A stretch of DNA of 64,000 nucleotides from Caulobacter sp031457805 (GCF_031457805.1 NZ_JAVDXI010000009.1:76417-140416); one strand, 5' to 3'. Shown: positions 52,705 through 61,310, counted from the stretch's first letter. The notes: generated by a model not told the origin, from the letters alone. Translations and numbers: made by a program.

Positions 52705-53190
52705 TCAGCTTCTGCAATCCGCGCAGAGGCCATGGGCCTCGATCGTCACGCCTGTCAGCGCATAGCCCGCTGCTTCGCCGGCGGCGATGATCTCGGCGCT
52801 GGCCTTGGGTTCGATTTCCCGCGTCGCGCCGCAGCAGTCGCAGATCAGGAAGGCGGCGGCGTGGCCGTCGGCTTCCTTGCGGCACGCAACATAGGCGTTG
52901 AGGCTCTCGATCCGGTGGGCGAAGCCCTGCTTCTCCAGGAAGTCGAGCGCGCGGTAGACGGTCGGCGGCTTGGCCGGCGGACCATCGCCCCCGAAGGACG
53001 AGATCAGGTCGTAGGCCTTCACCGGTTGGCCGGCTTCGAGCAGAAGTTCCAGCACACGGCGCCGCGGTGCGGTCAGGCGCTGATCGGCGGCCGTGCAGCG
53101 CGCCTCGGCCGCATCGAGCTCAGCCGCCAGCGCCGCGCCGGCGACGCCGTGGTTGTGGTGGTCGTGTCCGCAGGAAGGGGCGTTGGCCAT
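52705..53190 (-). CDS. zur: Zur-type zinc uptake regulator (Fur family)
   Basis: A 161-residue Fur-family regulator. A His-rich N-terminus (SCGHDHHNHG) precedes the winged helix (LTAPRRRVLELLLEAGQPVKAYDLISSFG...PPTVYRALDFLEKQGFAHRIES). Structural zinc cysteines occur as CDCC near residue 115 and CADC at the C-terminus, as in Zur rather than PerR. With zinc bound it represses uptake genes, and a matching box lies at 9770-9784. I use the ATG at 53190; two codons upstream is a weaker TTG. Zur versus Fur is judged from Cys layout and length. Confidence 0.88.
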   Translation of the reverse strand: MANAPSCGHDHHNHGVAGAALAAELDAAEARCTAADQRLTAPRRRVLELLLEAGQPVKAYDLISSFGGDGPPAKPPTVYRALDFLEKQGFAHRIESLNAYVACRKEADGHAAAFLICDCCGATREIEPKASAEIIAAGEAAGYALTGVTIEAHGLCADCRS

Positions 53191-53226
53191 GGTCAAGAGG
53201 TAGAGGTCGGGTGGCGCGGGCGCAAG

Positions 53227-54003
53227 CTACAGAAGCGGTTTGGACAACGCCGCCGCCTCGGCCTCGCAGCGCGCCGGGGCCGGCGCAGGCCCTGCCGATC
53301 GCGCCGCGTCGAGTTCGGCCCGGGCGGCGGCGAGATCCGCCTTGAACGCGTCCGACGCTTTCAGCGCCGCCAGCAGATTCTCCGCGTTCATCTGACCCGC
53401 CTCGACCGAGCTCATGTTGTGCACGCCGCAGACCACGCGGCTTTCGCCATAGGCCTTGGCGCGCGCCAGGATCGCATCGCGGCGGTCGGGGGCCAGTTCG
53501 GCCAGGACGAGGCCGACGCTCCAGCCCCAGGTCGCGTGACCCGAAGGGTAGTCCGGCGACAAGGCCAGGCCCAGGCTGCGCTTGATGCAGATGGGGCCTT
53601 CCTCGCTGAAATAGGGGCGCGGGCGACGGTACTTCAGCTTGGGTCCGGCGACGGCCGAGCGGACGTCGCGGCTCATGCGGAGCAGGGTCGCGGCGAGCTT
53701 GGGATTGCGCTCGAACGAGGGGCTGACGCCGAGCGCGCAGGCGTAACCGTCCAGCACGTTTTCTTCGACGTCGTCGGCCTGGGCCAGGGACCAGCGCGGC
53801 GTGTCCTTCAGGGTGCGGGTGGCTTGGAAGACCGCCCGATCGCGCAACGCGGCCGGCGAGCCCTTGGCGGGCGGCGGCGGCAGGTGGTCGCGCGCGTCGA
53901 AGACGCCCTTGGCCAGGTAGCGGTTGCTGGGCGCGTCGCCGCCCAACGTGGCGCAGCCGGTCAGCATCAGGGCGGCGGTGGTGACGAGCCAGACAGCGCG
54001 CAT
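53227..54003 (-). CDS. PAP2 / class A acid phosphatase-like lipoprotein with altered active site
   Basis: A 258-residue exported protein with a lipobox (LMLTGC, Cys17). Class A phosphatase motifs are KLKYRRPRPY (residues about 122-131), DYPSGHATWGWS (His156), and GESRVVCGVHNMSSVEAG (His195). The residue four after the last His is Ser199 where the family has Asp (HxxxD), so the charge relay is incomplete. It would hydrolyse phosphomonoesters in the periplasm, if active. The ATG at 54003 directly abuts the T run of the preceding terminator, leaving no ribosome site. Confidence 0.88.
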   Translation of the reverse strand: MRAVWLVTTAALMLTGCATLGGDAPSNRYLAKGVFDARDHLPPPPAKGSPAALRDRAVFQATRTLKDTPRWSLAQADDVEENVLDGYACALGVSPSFERNPKLAATLLRMSRDVRSAVAGPKLKYRRPRPYFSEEGPICIKRSLGLALSPDYPSGHATWGWSVGLVLAELAPDRRDAILARAKAYGESRVVCGVHNMSSVEAGQMNAENLLAALKASDAFKADLAAARAELDAARSAGPAPAPARCEAEAAALSKPLL

Positions 54004-54004
54004 G

Positions 54005-54038
54005 AAAAAAGGGTCCCCGAAATCGCTTTCGGAGACCC
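54005..54038 (-). terminator. Terminator of the DHS-like gene
   Basis: On the minus strand, the stem GGGTCTCCGAA/TTCGGGGACCC (one mismatch) is followed by six Ts that run to the base before the phosphatase ATG. It sits 45 bases after the DHS-like stop codon. Confidence 0.85.
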
Positions 54039-54082
54039 TGCATTTTCAAGTCCGGTCGATCAAGCCCGCCGGACCGTCAGCC

Positions 54083-55135
54083 TTACTTGCCGAACAGCTT
54101 GTTCCAGCGCGGCTTCTCGCGGCCTTCCCAGGCCTTGCGCCAGTAAGCGTCGCTGGCGATCAGCGGGACGACCGTGGTGGCTTCGGCGAAGACCATCTGT
54201 TCGTAGGTGGTCGAGACCTTGCCCCACGAGGCGGCTTCCTTCAGCGTCGACGACGAGCAGGCGCCGTCGCGCACGTCGGCCACCGTGATCTGGATGGCGT
54301 ACTTGTGCATGTCGGCCTCGACGCCGAGGATCTCGGCGCAGACGACGGTGTCCTGGGCGAAGTTCTTCGGAACACCGCCGCCGACCATGAACAGGCCCGT
54401 GGTGCCGGCCGCGATCTTGACGTCCGTCAGTTCACGGAAGTCTGCGACCGCGTCGATCATCAGGTAGGGCTTCTTCTCGGCGATCTTTTCCTTCTGGTGC
54501 TTGACCAGGCCGAAGCCGGCCGAGCTGTCGACGAAGGCCGGGCAGAAGATCGGCACGCCTTCCTCGTAGCAGGTCTGGATCAGCGAGCCTTCCTTCTTGG
54601 CGTTGCCCTCCGCCAGCCACTTGCCCATCTCCCAGATGAACTCGCGCGAGGAATAGCCGCGGGGCTCCAGTTGGTTGCAGATCTCCAGGATCGTGTGGTC
54701 GCAGGCCTGCAGCTCTTCTTCGTCGATATAGGTGTCGTAGATGCGGTCGATGTAGTTGTCGCGCAGGACGTTGTCGTCGACCGGGCCGGCGGCCTGATAG
54801 TGCTTGAAGCCCAGGGCCTCGAAGAAGTCCATGTCGACGATGCTGGCGCCGGTGGCGACCACGGCGTCGATCATGCCGTTCTTCACCATGTCGCGATAGA
54901 CGTGCATGCAGCCGCCGGCCGAGGTCGAACCGGCCAGGATCAGCCAGGTCGAGCAGCCCTTGTCGGCCAGGGCCATGTTGAAGATGTCGGCCGCGCGGGC
55001 GGTGTCGCGCGAGCTGAACGACATCTTGCGCATCGAGTCGATGATCGGGCGGGCGTCGTACGACGTGATGTCGACGTGCTCGACGACCTTCTGGAGCAGT
55101 TCGGCCTTCTGGTTGTTCGGAACGGGAGCGTTCAT
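54083..55135 (-). CDS. Deoxyhypusine-synthase-like aminobutyl/polyamine transferase
   Basis: A 350-residue member of the deoxyhypusine synthase fold: NAD-site motifs TWLILAGSTSAGGCMHVYRDMV and VDMDFFEALG, and the catalytic Lys in LKEAASWGKVSTTYEQM (Lys306), which in deoxyhypusine synthase forms an enzyme-imine with the aminobutyl group of spermidine. Bacteria lack eIF5A, so this homologue must use another acceptor; bacterial relatives make homospermidine or guanidino-polyamines. A decarboxylase gene lies just upstream on the same strand. The terminator at 54005 closes the unit. Confidence 0.9.
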   Translation of the reverse strand: MNAPVPNNQKAELLQKVVEHVDITSYDARPIIDSMRKMSFSSRDTARAADIFNMALADKGCSTWLILAGSTSAGGCMHVYRDMVKNGMIDAVVATGASIVDMDFFEALGFKHYQAAGPVDDNVLRDNYIDRIYDTYIDEEELQACDHTILEICNQLEPRGYSSREFIWEMGKWLAEGNAKKEGSLIQTCYEEGVPIFCPAFVDSSAGFGLVKHQKEKIAEKKPYLMIDAVADFRELTDVKIAAGTTGLFMVGGGVPKNFAQDTVVCAEILGVEADMHKYAIQITVADVRDGACSSSTLKEAASWGKVSTTYEQMVFAEATTVVPLIASDAYWRKAWEGREKPRWNKLFGK

Positions 55136-55298
55136 CGCTTCGGTTTCCCTGACTTTGGACGCCCGTCGTTGAAACTAGCCACCTGCCGGGACGGAGCGAC
55201 CGACCGGTGGAAATGCGGTTCGTACCCAAACGCTCACGGCTTGAGTGCGGCGCGGTGTAACTCAGTTCTATCGCGAGGCTTAGTGACGATTTCGCGTC

Positions 55299-55404
55299 GT
55301 GCGTCCTTCGAGGCCCACTGCGTGGGCGCCTCAGGATGAGGAGTTCAGTGCAAGGCGTTCCTCATCCTGAGGTGCTCGCCGCCGGCGAGCCTCGAAGGAC
55401 GCAC
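55299..55404. repeat. Long imperfect palindromic repeat
   Basis: A 106-base inverted repeat between the decarboxylase and DHS-like genes. The outer arms GTGCGTCCTTCGAGGC (55299-55314) and GCCTCGAAGGACGCAC (55389-55404) are perfect, and the inner GCCTCAGGATGAGGA/TCCTCATCCTGAGG continues the pairing. The CCTCATCCTGAGG core is a dispersed palindrome type in alphaproteobacterial genomes. A partial trace (CATCCTGAGG) occurs near 48443. Confidence 0.85.
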
Positions 55405-55427
55405 GGCGGAAAGACCTTGTATCAAAC

Positions 55428-56687
55428 CTAGCGACGGCGCTTGCGCTTGCCGGCCGCGCCCTTCGGACGCGAGAAGCGGACGATCTTGCGCTCTTCCGTC
55501 TCCTGACGGACGACCGGGATCGAGCGCTTGGCCAGGCCGTACATCGAGGCCATCGGCGCGTCCTGAACCTGTGCGGTGTCGGTCTCGCCGAAGCCGTTGA
55601 AGCGGGTGTTCATGGCCACGCCATAGGCGCCGAGCATGCCGATCTCGATATAGTCGCCCTCGTCGACGCTCTCCGGCAGGTAGAAGGGGCCGGGCATGTG
55701 GTCGACGCTGTCGCAGGTCGGGCCATAGAAGCGGAAGGGCTTGAGACCTTCTTCCACCACTTCGCCGCTCTTGCGGTACAGCTTCACCGGGAAGGGCCAC
55801 TTCATGTGCGCGGCGTCGAACAGCGAGCCGTAGGACCCGTCGTTCAGATAGAGCGCGTCGCCCTTCTTCAGCTCGACCTTGACCAGCAGCGACGAGGCCT
55901 CGGCCACCAGGGCACGGCCCGGCTCGCACCAGAGTTCGGTGGTCTCGTGGACCATCATCTCGGCGAAGCCGCGGTCGATGGCCGCCAGATACTCGGAGAG
56001 ATCCGGCGGGACCATGCCCGGATAGATCGACGGGAAGCCGCCGCCGACGTCGACGACATCGGCCAGCACGCCGGCGCGGACCAGGGCGCGAGAGGCCTGT
56101 GCCATCGCCGCCTGGAAGGCGGTCGGGCGCATGCACTGGCTGCCCACGTGGAAGCTCACGCCCATCAGGTCCTGGGTCGCGCGACGCGCGGCCAGCAGAA
56201 GACCCGGTGCGTTATGCATCTCGACGCCGAACTTGCCCGACAGGCTGTAGGCCGCGCCCTCGGCCTGCACGCCCATGCGGACGATCAGGTTGAGGTCCTT
56301 GGCCTGCCCCGTGGAGTCCAGGATCTTGGCCAGCTCTTCATGGGTGTCGAACGAGAAGGTCTTCACGCCGTGGTCGAAGTACGCGGCCGAGATGGCGGCG
56401 CGGCTCTTGACCGGGTGCATGAAGGCCATGCGCGACCCCGGGGCCTCGGCGGCCACGAGCTCGACTTCGTTCAACGATGCGACGTCAAAGGATCGCACGC
56501 CGGCCTGCGCCAGCTCACGGATCACCCACGGCGAAGGATTGGCCTTCACCGCGTAGAAGACGTCGCCTTTAAATTCGGACTGGAACCAGCGCGCAGCTAC
56601 GGCAACCGCGTCAGGCCGCACGAGTGCGACGGGACGTTCCGGTGACCGCTCACGGACCAGGTCCAGGGGCGAATGGTACGTGCGCAA
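55428..56687 (-). CDS. Ornithine/lysine-type PLP decarboxylase (alanine-racemase fold)
   Basis: A 419-residue fold-III PLP decarboxylase. The PLP Lys is Lys48 in FYAVKANPSPW; HVGSQC and GGGFPS contact the phosphate; GPTCDSVDHMPG carries the catalytic Cys of eukaryotic-type ornithine decarboxylases. A basic tail (KRKRRR) ends the chain. It would make putrescine (or cadaverine) from ornithine (or lysine), feeding the DHS-like enzyme. The start is a TTG at 56687 with AGGGGG ten bases upstream; no other in-frame start is near. Diaminopimelate decarboxylase is excluded by the CDSVD motif, though weakly. Confidence 0.9.
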   Translation of the reverse strand: MRTYHSPLDLVRERSPERPVALVRPDAVAVAARWFQSEFKGDVFYAVKANPSPWVIRELAQAGVRSFDVASLNEVELVAAEAPGSRMAFMHPVKSRAAISAAYFDHGVKTFSFDTHEELAKILDSTGQAKDLNLIVRMGVQAEGAAYSLSGKFGVEMHNAPGLLLAARRATQDLMGVSFHVGSQCMRPTAFQAAMAQASRALVRAGVLADVVDVGGGFPSIYPGMVPPDLSEYLAAIDRGFAEMMVHETTELWCEPGRALVAEASSLLVKVELKKGDALYLNDGSYGSLFDAAHMKWPFPVKLYRKSGEVVEEGLKPFRFYGPTCDSVDHMPGPFYLPESVDEGDYIEIGMLGAYGVAMNTRFNGFGETDTAQVQDAPMASMYGLAKRSIPVVRQETEERKIVRFSRPKGAAGKRKRRR

Positions 56688-57040
56688 TTCACGTAACCCC
56701 CTGTTGGAAGTTAAACCCAGGCCGGCGTTAGCAGCGTTTAGAGGACTTCGGGTCCGCCGGAGCCGTGCGAAATAGGGGCATTGATCCGGGATGTAAAGAC
56801 CCTTTTGCGGCCCCGTTTCGGGGCGAATTGATCCAGGCCCGGGTCGCAGGGGCTGGGGCGACCCTTTTCACCGCCTTTCACCTCGCCAAGGCTGAAAATA
56901 CAGGGGCTTCCCTGCTGGGGTGGCGGTCCGTGGCGGGCCTAGAAAACGCAGTCGCCTGTCACAAATCCGTTGCGTCCGTCCCGCAAACCGGAGAACGCAT
57001 TTCCCAACCTGTGAAACCACGTTAAGGATTCGTCCCGACC
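56688..57040. other. Divergent promoter region between the decarboxylase gene and phnC
   Basis: This 353-base stretch contains no credible gene. It must hold the decarboxylase promoter and the phnC promoter. A PhoB-like box is at 56956-56974. A stretch with GCCCCG/CGGGGC hairpin potential lies near 56812-56825. Confidence 0.6.
56956..56974 (+). promoter_or_regulatory. PhoB box upstream of phnC
   Basis: CTGTCACAAATCCGTTGCG matches the Pho-box pattern of direct CTGTCA-type repeats 11 bases apart (CTGTCAC / CCGTTGC / CCGTCCC). It lies 66 bases before the phnC ATG, a typical place for a PhoB-dependent promoter. Confidence 0.7.
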
Positions 57041-57835
57041 ATGACGTCGGACCCTGTTCTCTCGATCCGCGCCGCCTCGAAGACCTTCGGGTCTCGCCGC
57101 GCGCTGGACACTGTCTCGCTCGATGTAAATCGGGGCGAGATGATCGCGCTCATTGGCCCCTCGGGGTCGGGCAAATCCACGCTCCTGCGCTCCATCGATG
57201 GCCTCCAGACCATCGATGAAGGGGAAGGCGTCATCACCGCGTTCGGCGGTCCCGTGCAGGCGCGGGGCAAGGTTTCGGATCAGGTGCGCAAGGCGCGGGT
57301 CCGCATCGGCTTCATCGCCCAGCAGTTCAATCTGGTCGGCCGGCTGTCGCTGTTCAGCAACGTCGCCCTCGGCTCGCTGGGGCGGATCCCCTTGCTCCAG
57401 GGGCTCATGGGCTGGTGGCCCAAGGAGACGCGTGAGGCGGCCATGGCGGCGCTGCACCGTGTCGGGGTCTCCGAATACGCCGCCCAGCGCGCCAACACCC
57501 TGTCAGGCGGCCAGCAGCAGCGCGGCGCCATCGCGCGCGCGCTGGTCCAGAAGGCCAAGATCATCCTCGCCGACGAGCCGGTCGCCTCGCTGGATCCGGT
57601 CTCCGCGCGCAAGGTCATGGAGATCCTTCGTGACCTGAATCAAAGCGACGGCCTCACGGTTGTCGTCACCTTGCACCAGGTGGACTACGCCCTGCGCTAC
57701 TGCGACCGGGTCGTGGCCCTGAAAGCCGGCCAGAAGGTCTATGACGGCCCGGCCTCCGACCTGAAGCGCGAAAAACTCATCGATATCTACGGCCCGGAAT
57801 TCGAAGACGTGTTCTGGGAAGGAGCTCCCCAATGA
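57041..57835 (+). CDS. phnC: Phosphonate-type ABC transporter ATP-binding protein
   Basis: A 264-residue ABC ATPase. Walker A is ALIGPSGSGKSTLLRSI (residues about 36-52), the signature LSGGQQQRGAIARAL, and Walker B IILADEPVASLDP. FIAQQFNLVGRLSLFSNVALGSLGR is the Q-loop region typical of PhnC. It powers PhnE for uptake of phosphonates, phosphite or phosphate. The ATG at 57041 is close to the Pho box. phnD overlaps its stop by four bases. Confidence 0.95.
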   Translation: MTSDPVLSIRAASKTFGSRRALDTVSLDVNRGEMIALIGPSGSGKSTLLRSIDGLQTIDEGEGVITAFGGPVQARGKVSDQVRKARVRIGFIAQQFNLVGRLSLFSNVALGSLGRIPLLQGLMGWWPKETREAAMAALHRVGVSEYAAQRANTLSGGQQQRGAIARALVQKAKIILADEPVASLDPVSARKVMEILRDLNQSDGLTVVVTLHQVDYALRYCDRVVALKAGQKVYDGPASDLKREKLIDIYGPEFEDVFWEGAPQ

Positions 57836-58857
57836 TCAGCCGTCGTTCGGCTCTCGTCATCGCCGCCGGTTTTTCGGCCCTGGCGCTCGCCTCGTGCTCG
57901 GGCAAGTCCGACGCGCCGGCGGCCACTAACGAGGTCACCTTCTCCATCCTGTCGACCGAGTCGGCCCAGAACATGGAGAGCTACTGGACGCCGATCCTGA
58001 AGGACATGGAGAAGCAGACCGGCCTCAAGGTGAAGCCGTTCTTCTCGTCCAACTACTCGTCGCTGATCGTGGCCATGGGCGCCAAGCAGACGGATCTGGG
58101 CTGGTTCTCGAACCAGTCGGGCCTGGAGGCGGTCCGCCGCGCGAATGGCGAAGTGTTCGCCCGCACGTTCGATCCGTCGGGTACGGATGGCTACAAGTCG
58201 GTGATCATTGTTCCGGCCGACAGCAAGATCCAGTCCGTCCAGGACCTGCTCAAGTGCGACAAGAGCCTGGACTTCGGGATCGGCGACAAGAAGTCGACCT
58301 CGGGCACCCTCGCGCCGATGACCTATGTGTTCATCCCGGCCAACAAGAAGCCCGAAGAGTGCTTCAAGACCGTGATCAGCGCCAACCACCAGGCGAACCT
58401 GTTCGCGGTGGCCAACGGCAAGCTGGACGCCTCGACCAACAACTCCACCGCCATCAACCTGTCCAAGGCTCGCGGCGAGGGCGTCACCGACAAGATCCGG
58501 ATTATCTGGGAATCCCCGACGCTGCCGGAGGATCCGATCGTCTGGCGCAAGGACATCGACCCGGTCGTGAAGGAGAAGCTGCGCCAGTTCTTCCTGACCT
58601 ATGCGCAAGGCGACACGCCCGAAGCCGAACAGCAACGCGGCTATCTGAAGCGACTCTCGATCGGCGGCTTCAAGCCGGCCGATGACACCCACCTGCTGGT
58701 GGTGCGCGAGATGGAAGCGACAGAACAGCTGGGCCTGGCCCGCGAGGCGGGTGACCAGGCCAAGCTCGCCGCCGCCCAGAAGGTCCTCGACGGCGTCAAG
58801 GCCGAGCGTGTGGCCGCCGAGGGCAAGGCGGGCGTCGTCGCTCAGCCGGCCAACTGA
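57832..58857 (+). CDS. phnD: Phosphonate-type ABC substrate-binding lipoprotein
   Basis: A 341-residue binding protein with a lipobox (ALALASC, about residue 22), so lipid-anchored at the inner membrane rather than free. PhnD features: FSILSTESAQNMESYWTPIL, TDLGWFSNQSGLEAV, and the FGIGDKKSTSGTLAPMTYVF loop that holds the phosphonate or phosphate oxyanion via Ser/Thr backbone. The ATG overlaps the phnC stop (ATGA). Which phosphorus compound it binds cannot be told; several homologues bind phosphite or phosphate. Confidence 0.93.
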   Translation: MISRRSALVIAAGFSALALASCSGKSDAPAATNEVTFSILSTESAQNMESYWTPILKDMEKQTGLKVKPFFSSNYSSLIVAMGAKQTDLGWFSNQSGLEAVRRANGEVFARTFDPSGTDGYKSVIIVPADSKIQSVQDLLKCDKSLDFGIGDKKSTSGTLAPMTYVFIPANKKPEECFKTVISANHQANLFAVANGKLDASTNNSTAINLSKARGEGVTDKIRIIWESPTLPEDPIVWRKDIDPVVKEKLRQFFLTYAQGDTPEAEQQRGYLKRLSIGGFKPADDTHLLVVREMEATEQLGLAREAGDQAKLAAAQKVLDGVKAERVAAEGKAGVVAQPAN

Positions 58858-58865
58858 GGTCCTGG

Positions 58866-59699
58866 ATGAGCCAAGCCGCAAAAATGGACGGGGCGATCCC
58901 GCCCCCGCCGAAGCGCTCGACTTCGGCCCTGGCCTTCGACACCCTGCTGTGGGGCGGGGTGATCCTGCTGCTGATCATCAGCTTCAAGCCGGCCGAGATC
59001 GACAAGTTTCCGCAGCTATTCACCGACACGGAGAAGACGCAGGGCTTCGCCCAGCTGTTCTTCAAGCCGTTCGGTGATCCTGAACTGTTCATGTCGATGG
59101 ATTGGAGCCTGTTCATCGGCAAGATGTGGCAGACGATCCAGATGGCGATGTGGGGGACGGCGCTGGCGATCATCGTCGCCATCCCGCTGGGTCTTCTGGG
59201 GGCGCGCAACATCGCGCCGGTGTGGGTGCAGCAGCCCGTGCGCCGGGTCCTGGACCTGATCCGCTCGATCCCGGACCTCGTCGTGGCGCTGATCTTCATC
59301 ACCGCCGTGGGCCTGGGGCCCTTCGCAGGCGTCATGTCGATCATGTTCAACACCGGCGGCGTTCTGGCCAAGCTGTTCGCCGAAGCGGTCGAGTCGATCG
59401 ACAAGGGCCCGGTCGAGGGCGTGCGCGCCACCGGCGCGGTCAAGCTGCAGGAGATCGTCTGGGGCGTGATCCCGCAGGTGGCCCCGCTGTGGACCAGCTA
59501 CGCCCTCTATCGCTTCGAATCGTCGAGCCGCGCCGCCACGGTGTTGGGCATCATCGGCGCGGGCGGCATCGGCCAGATCCTCTACGACTCGATCAACGCG
59601 TTCCAGTTCGACCAGACCGGCTGCATCGTGCTGGTCATCGTGGTGGCCGTCTCGATGATCGACCTGTTGTCCCAGGTCATCCGCACCCGGCTGCTGTGA
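58866..59699 (+). CDS. phnE: Phosphonate-type ABC transporter permease
   Basis: A 277-residue permease with six membrane helices. The EAA coupling loop is EGVRATGAVKLQEIVWGVIPQVAP (about residues 182-205), and RVLDLIRSIPDLVVALIFITAVGLGP is PhnE-typical. It is nine bases after the phnD stop. No phnF-M (C-P lyase) genes follow, so uptake rather than C-P cleavage is encoded here. The next gene is a porin with its own Pho box. Confidence 0.93.
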   Translation: MSQAAKMDGAIPPPPKRSTSALAFDTLLWGGVILLLIISFKPAEIDKFPQLFTDTEKTQGFAQLFFKPFGDPELFMSMDWSLFIGKMWQTIQMAMWGTALAIIVAIPLGLLGARNIAPVWVQQPVRRVLDLIRSIPDLVVALIFITAVGLGPFAGVMSIMFNTGGVLAKLFAEAVESIDKGPVEGVRATGAVKLQEIVWGVIPQVAPLWTSYALYRFESSSRAATVLGIIGAGGIGQILYDSINAFQFDQTGCIVLVIVVAVSMIDLLSQVIRTRLL

Positions 59700-59724
59700 T
59701 CGATCCGCAGTCCTGACTTTTCGC

Positions 59725-59760
59725 CGCCTCCCTGGCCGACCAGGGAGGCGGTCGTCGTTT
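59725..59760 (+). terminator. Hairpin after phnE
   Basis: An 11-base perfect stem CGCCTCCCTGG/CCAGGGAGGCG with loop CCGA is followed by GGTCGTCGTTT, a weak T run, 25 bases after the phnE stop. Probably a terminator. Confidence 0.65.
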
Positions 59761-59865
59761 CGGGGCTCCCCGTTTTGAGGACAGGTCGTCGGTGGACGGA
59801 GAATCTCGCAGCGTCGCGGCGATGTTTTGTGGCCCCTTTGCCACAGCTTAACCCTTCGGAAACGC

Positions 59866-59906
59866 TTGTCGCTGGGCTGTCATAAAGCTGTGGCGGAAGC
59901 GTCACG
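59866..59906 (+). promoter_or_regulatory. PhoB box array upstream of the porin gene
   Basis: Direct repeats with 11-base spacing are visible (TTGTCGCTGGG, CTGTCATAAAG, CTGTGGCGGAA, GCGTCACGTC). The core at 59877-59896 is almost identical to the classic Pho box. It ends about 85 bases before the porin ATG. Confidence 0.8.
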
Positions 59907-59988
59907 TCTCGTCGGTAAGCCCCCAAGCATTCCTGATCCGCTCGACGAACGGGCGCGAGAACAGGGGCGCAAAAGGGGATTTCTCACG

Positions 59989-61239
59989 ATGAGCACCAAG
60001 AGCTCGCTGGTCGCTGGTTCGGCGCTGGGCGTCGCGCTCGCTCTGAGCCTGGGCGTCGCCGCCCAAGCCCAGGACACCACCACCACCTGGCGCGGCGCGC
60101 CGCAGTTCGCCAACGAGTCGCTGACCTTCAAGGTGCGCGGCCGCGTCTATGTCGACACCGTCTTCCAAGACGTCGACCGCACGGGCACGGGCGTGGACTT
60201 CAAGGCTTCGAACACCCGTCTGCGCACGGCGCGCCTGGGCGTTGAAGGCACCTGGAACGCCAACTGGGCCTACAAGGCTGAAGCCTCGATCTCGAGCGGC
60301 GGCGGCACCACGCAGTGGGAAGACCTGACCCTCGAGTACAAGCCGGACGAAACGACCTCGTTCATCGTCGGTAACTTCAAGACCGTGTCGCTCGAGGACA
60401 TCACCTCGTCGCGCTACAACACGATGATGGAACGCGGCGCGTTCAACGACTTCATCAACGCCGGCCGCGTGATGAACGTCCAGGTCAAGAAGACCGGCTT
60501 CAACTGGACCGCCGCCGTGGCGGTGTCGGGTGACAGCCTGAACAGCGCCGATGTCGCGACCAACGCCGCGACCGGTTCGCGCGAAACCTTCGGCTATAAC
60601 GGCCGCGTGACCTACGCGCCGGTGATGACCGACTACACGACGGTCCACGTCGGCGGCTGGTATCGTTATCGTAACCGCGGCGACCAGGCCAACTTCACCT
60701 ACCAGGTCCGCAACAACACCAACTATGGCGTGCGCTACGTGTCGACCGGCGCTGTCGGCGTCAGCGACAAGACCATCGGCCTGGAAGGCGTGCTGCTGCA
60801 CAAGAACTTCTCGCTGCAAGGCGAGTACGCTCGCATCACCGCCGAACGAGCCAACAAGGCTGCGGACGTCGACCTGAACGCCTACTATGTCACCGCCAGC
60901 GTCTTCCTCACCGGCGAAACCCGCCGCTATGAAGCCGCCCGCGGCGAGTTCAACCGCACCCGCATCCTGAACCCGGTGACCGCCGGCGGCATGGGCGCGC
61001 TGGAAGCGGCCATCCGTTACGACAGCACCGACCTGACCGATCTGAAGGGCGTGGCTACGGCCGGCAAGTACACCGCCTGGACCGCAGGTCTGAACTGGTA
61101 CCCCTTCTCGTACGTCCGCTTCCAGGCGAACTACACGAAGTCGAAGAACGACAACCCGACCGTCCTGACGGGCACGAACGCCCAGCTGAACGACGTCGAC
61201 GTCAACACCTTCCAGCTTCGCGCTCAGTTCGACTTCTAA
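59989..61239 (+). CDS. OprO/OprP-type phosphate-selective porin
   Basis: A 416-residue outer-membrane barrel with a signal peptide (ending VAAQAQ near residue 28). The N-terminal strands LTFKVRGRVYVDTVFQD and SNTRLRTARLGVEGTWNANWAYKAEAS match the OprO/P family, and the chain ends in FQLRAQFDF with terminal Phe. Polyphosphate- or phosphate-selective porins of this family let anions cross the outer membrane when phosphate is scarce. The PhoB-box array upstream and the PstS gene downstream support this. It starts at an ATG in a GGGGAT context. Confidence 0.93.
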   Translation: MSTKSSLVAGSALGVALALSLGVAAQAQDTTTTWRGAPQFANESLTFKVRGRVYVDTVFQDVDRTGTGVDFKASNTRLRTARLGVEGTWNANWAYKAEASISSGGGTTQWEDLTLEYKPDETTSFIVGNFKTVSLEDITSSRYNTMMERGAFNDFINAGRVMNVQVKKTGFNWTAAVAVSGDSLNSADVATNAATGSRETFGYNGRVTYAPVMTDYTTVHVGGWYRYRNRGDQANFTYQVRNNTNYGVRYVSTGAVGVSDKTIGLEGVLLHKNFSLQGEYARITAERANKAADVDLNAYYVTASVFLTGETRRYEAARGEFNRTRILNPVTAGGMGALEAAIRYDSTDLTDLKGVATAGKYTAWTAGLNWYPFSYVRFQANYTKSKNDNPTVLTGTNAQLNDVDVNTFQLRAQFDF

Positions 61240-61310
61240 GCTCGAAATGAAACGGGCGGCCCGTCATGGAGCCGCCCGGCCTTCCCCTTCCGTCTCCTCC
61301 GGAGTTCGTC

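Noticed and set aside
56765..57025. Short frame upstream of phnC
   Set aside because: It runs across the Pho box and shows no family similarity or ribosome site.
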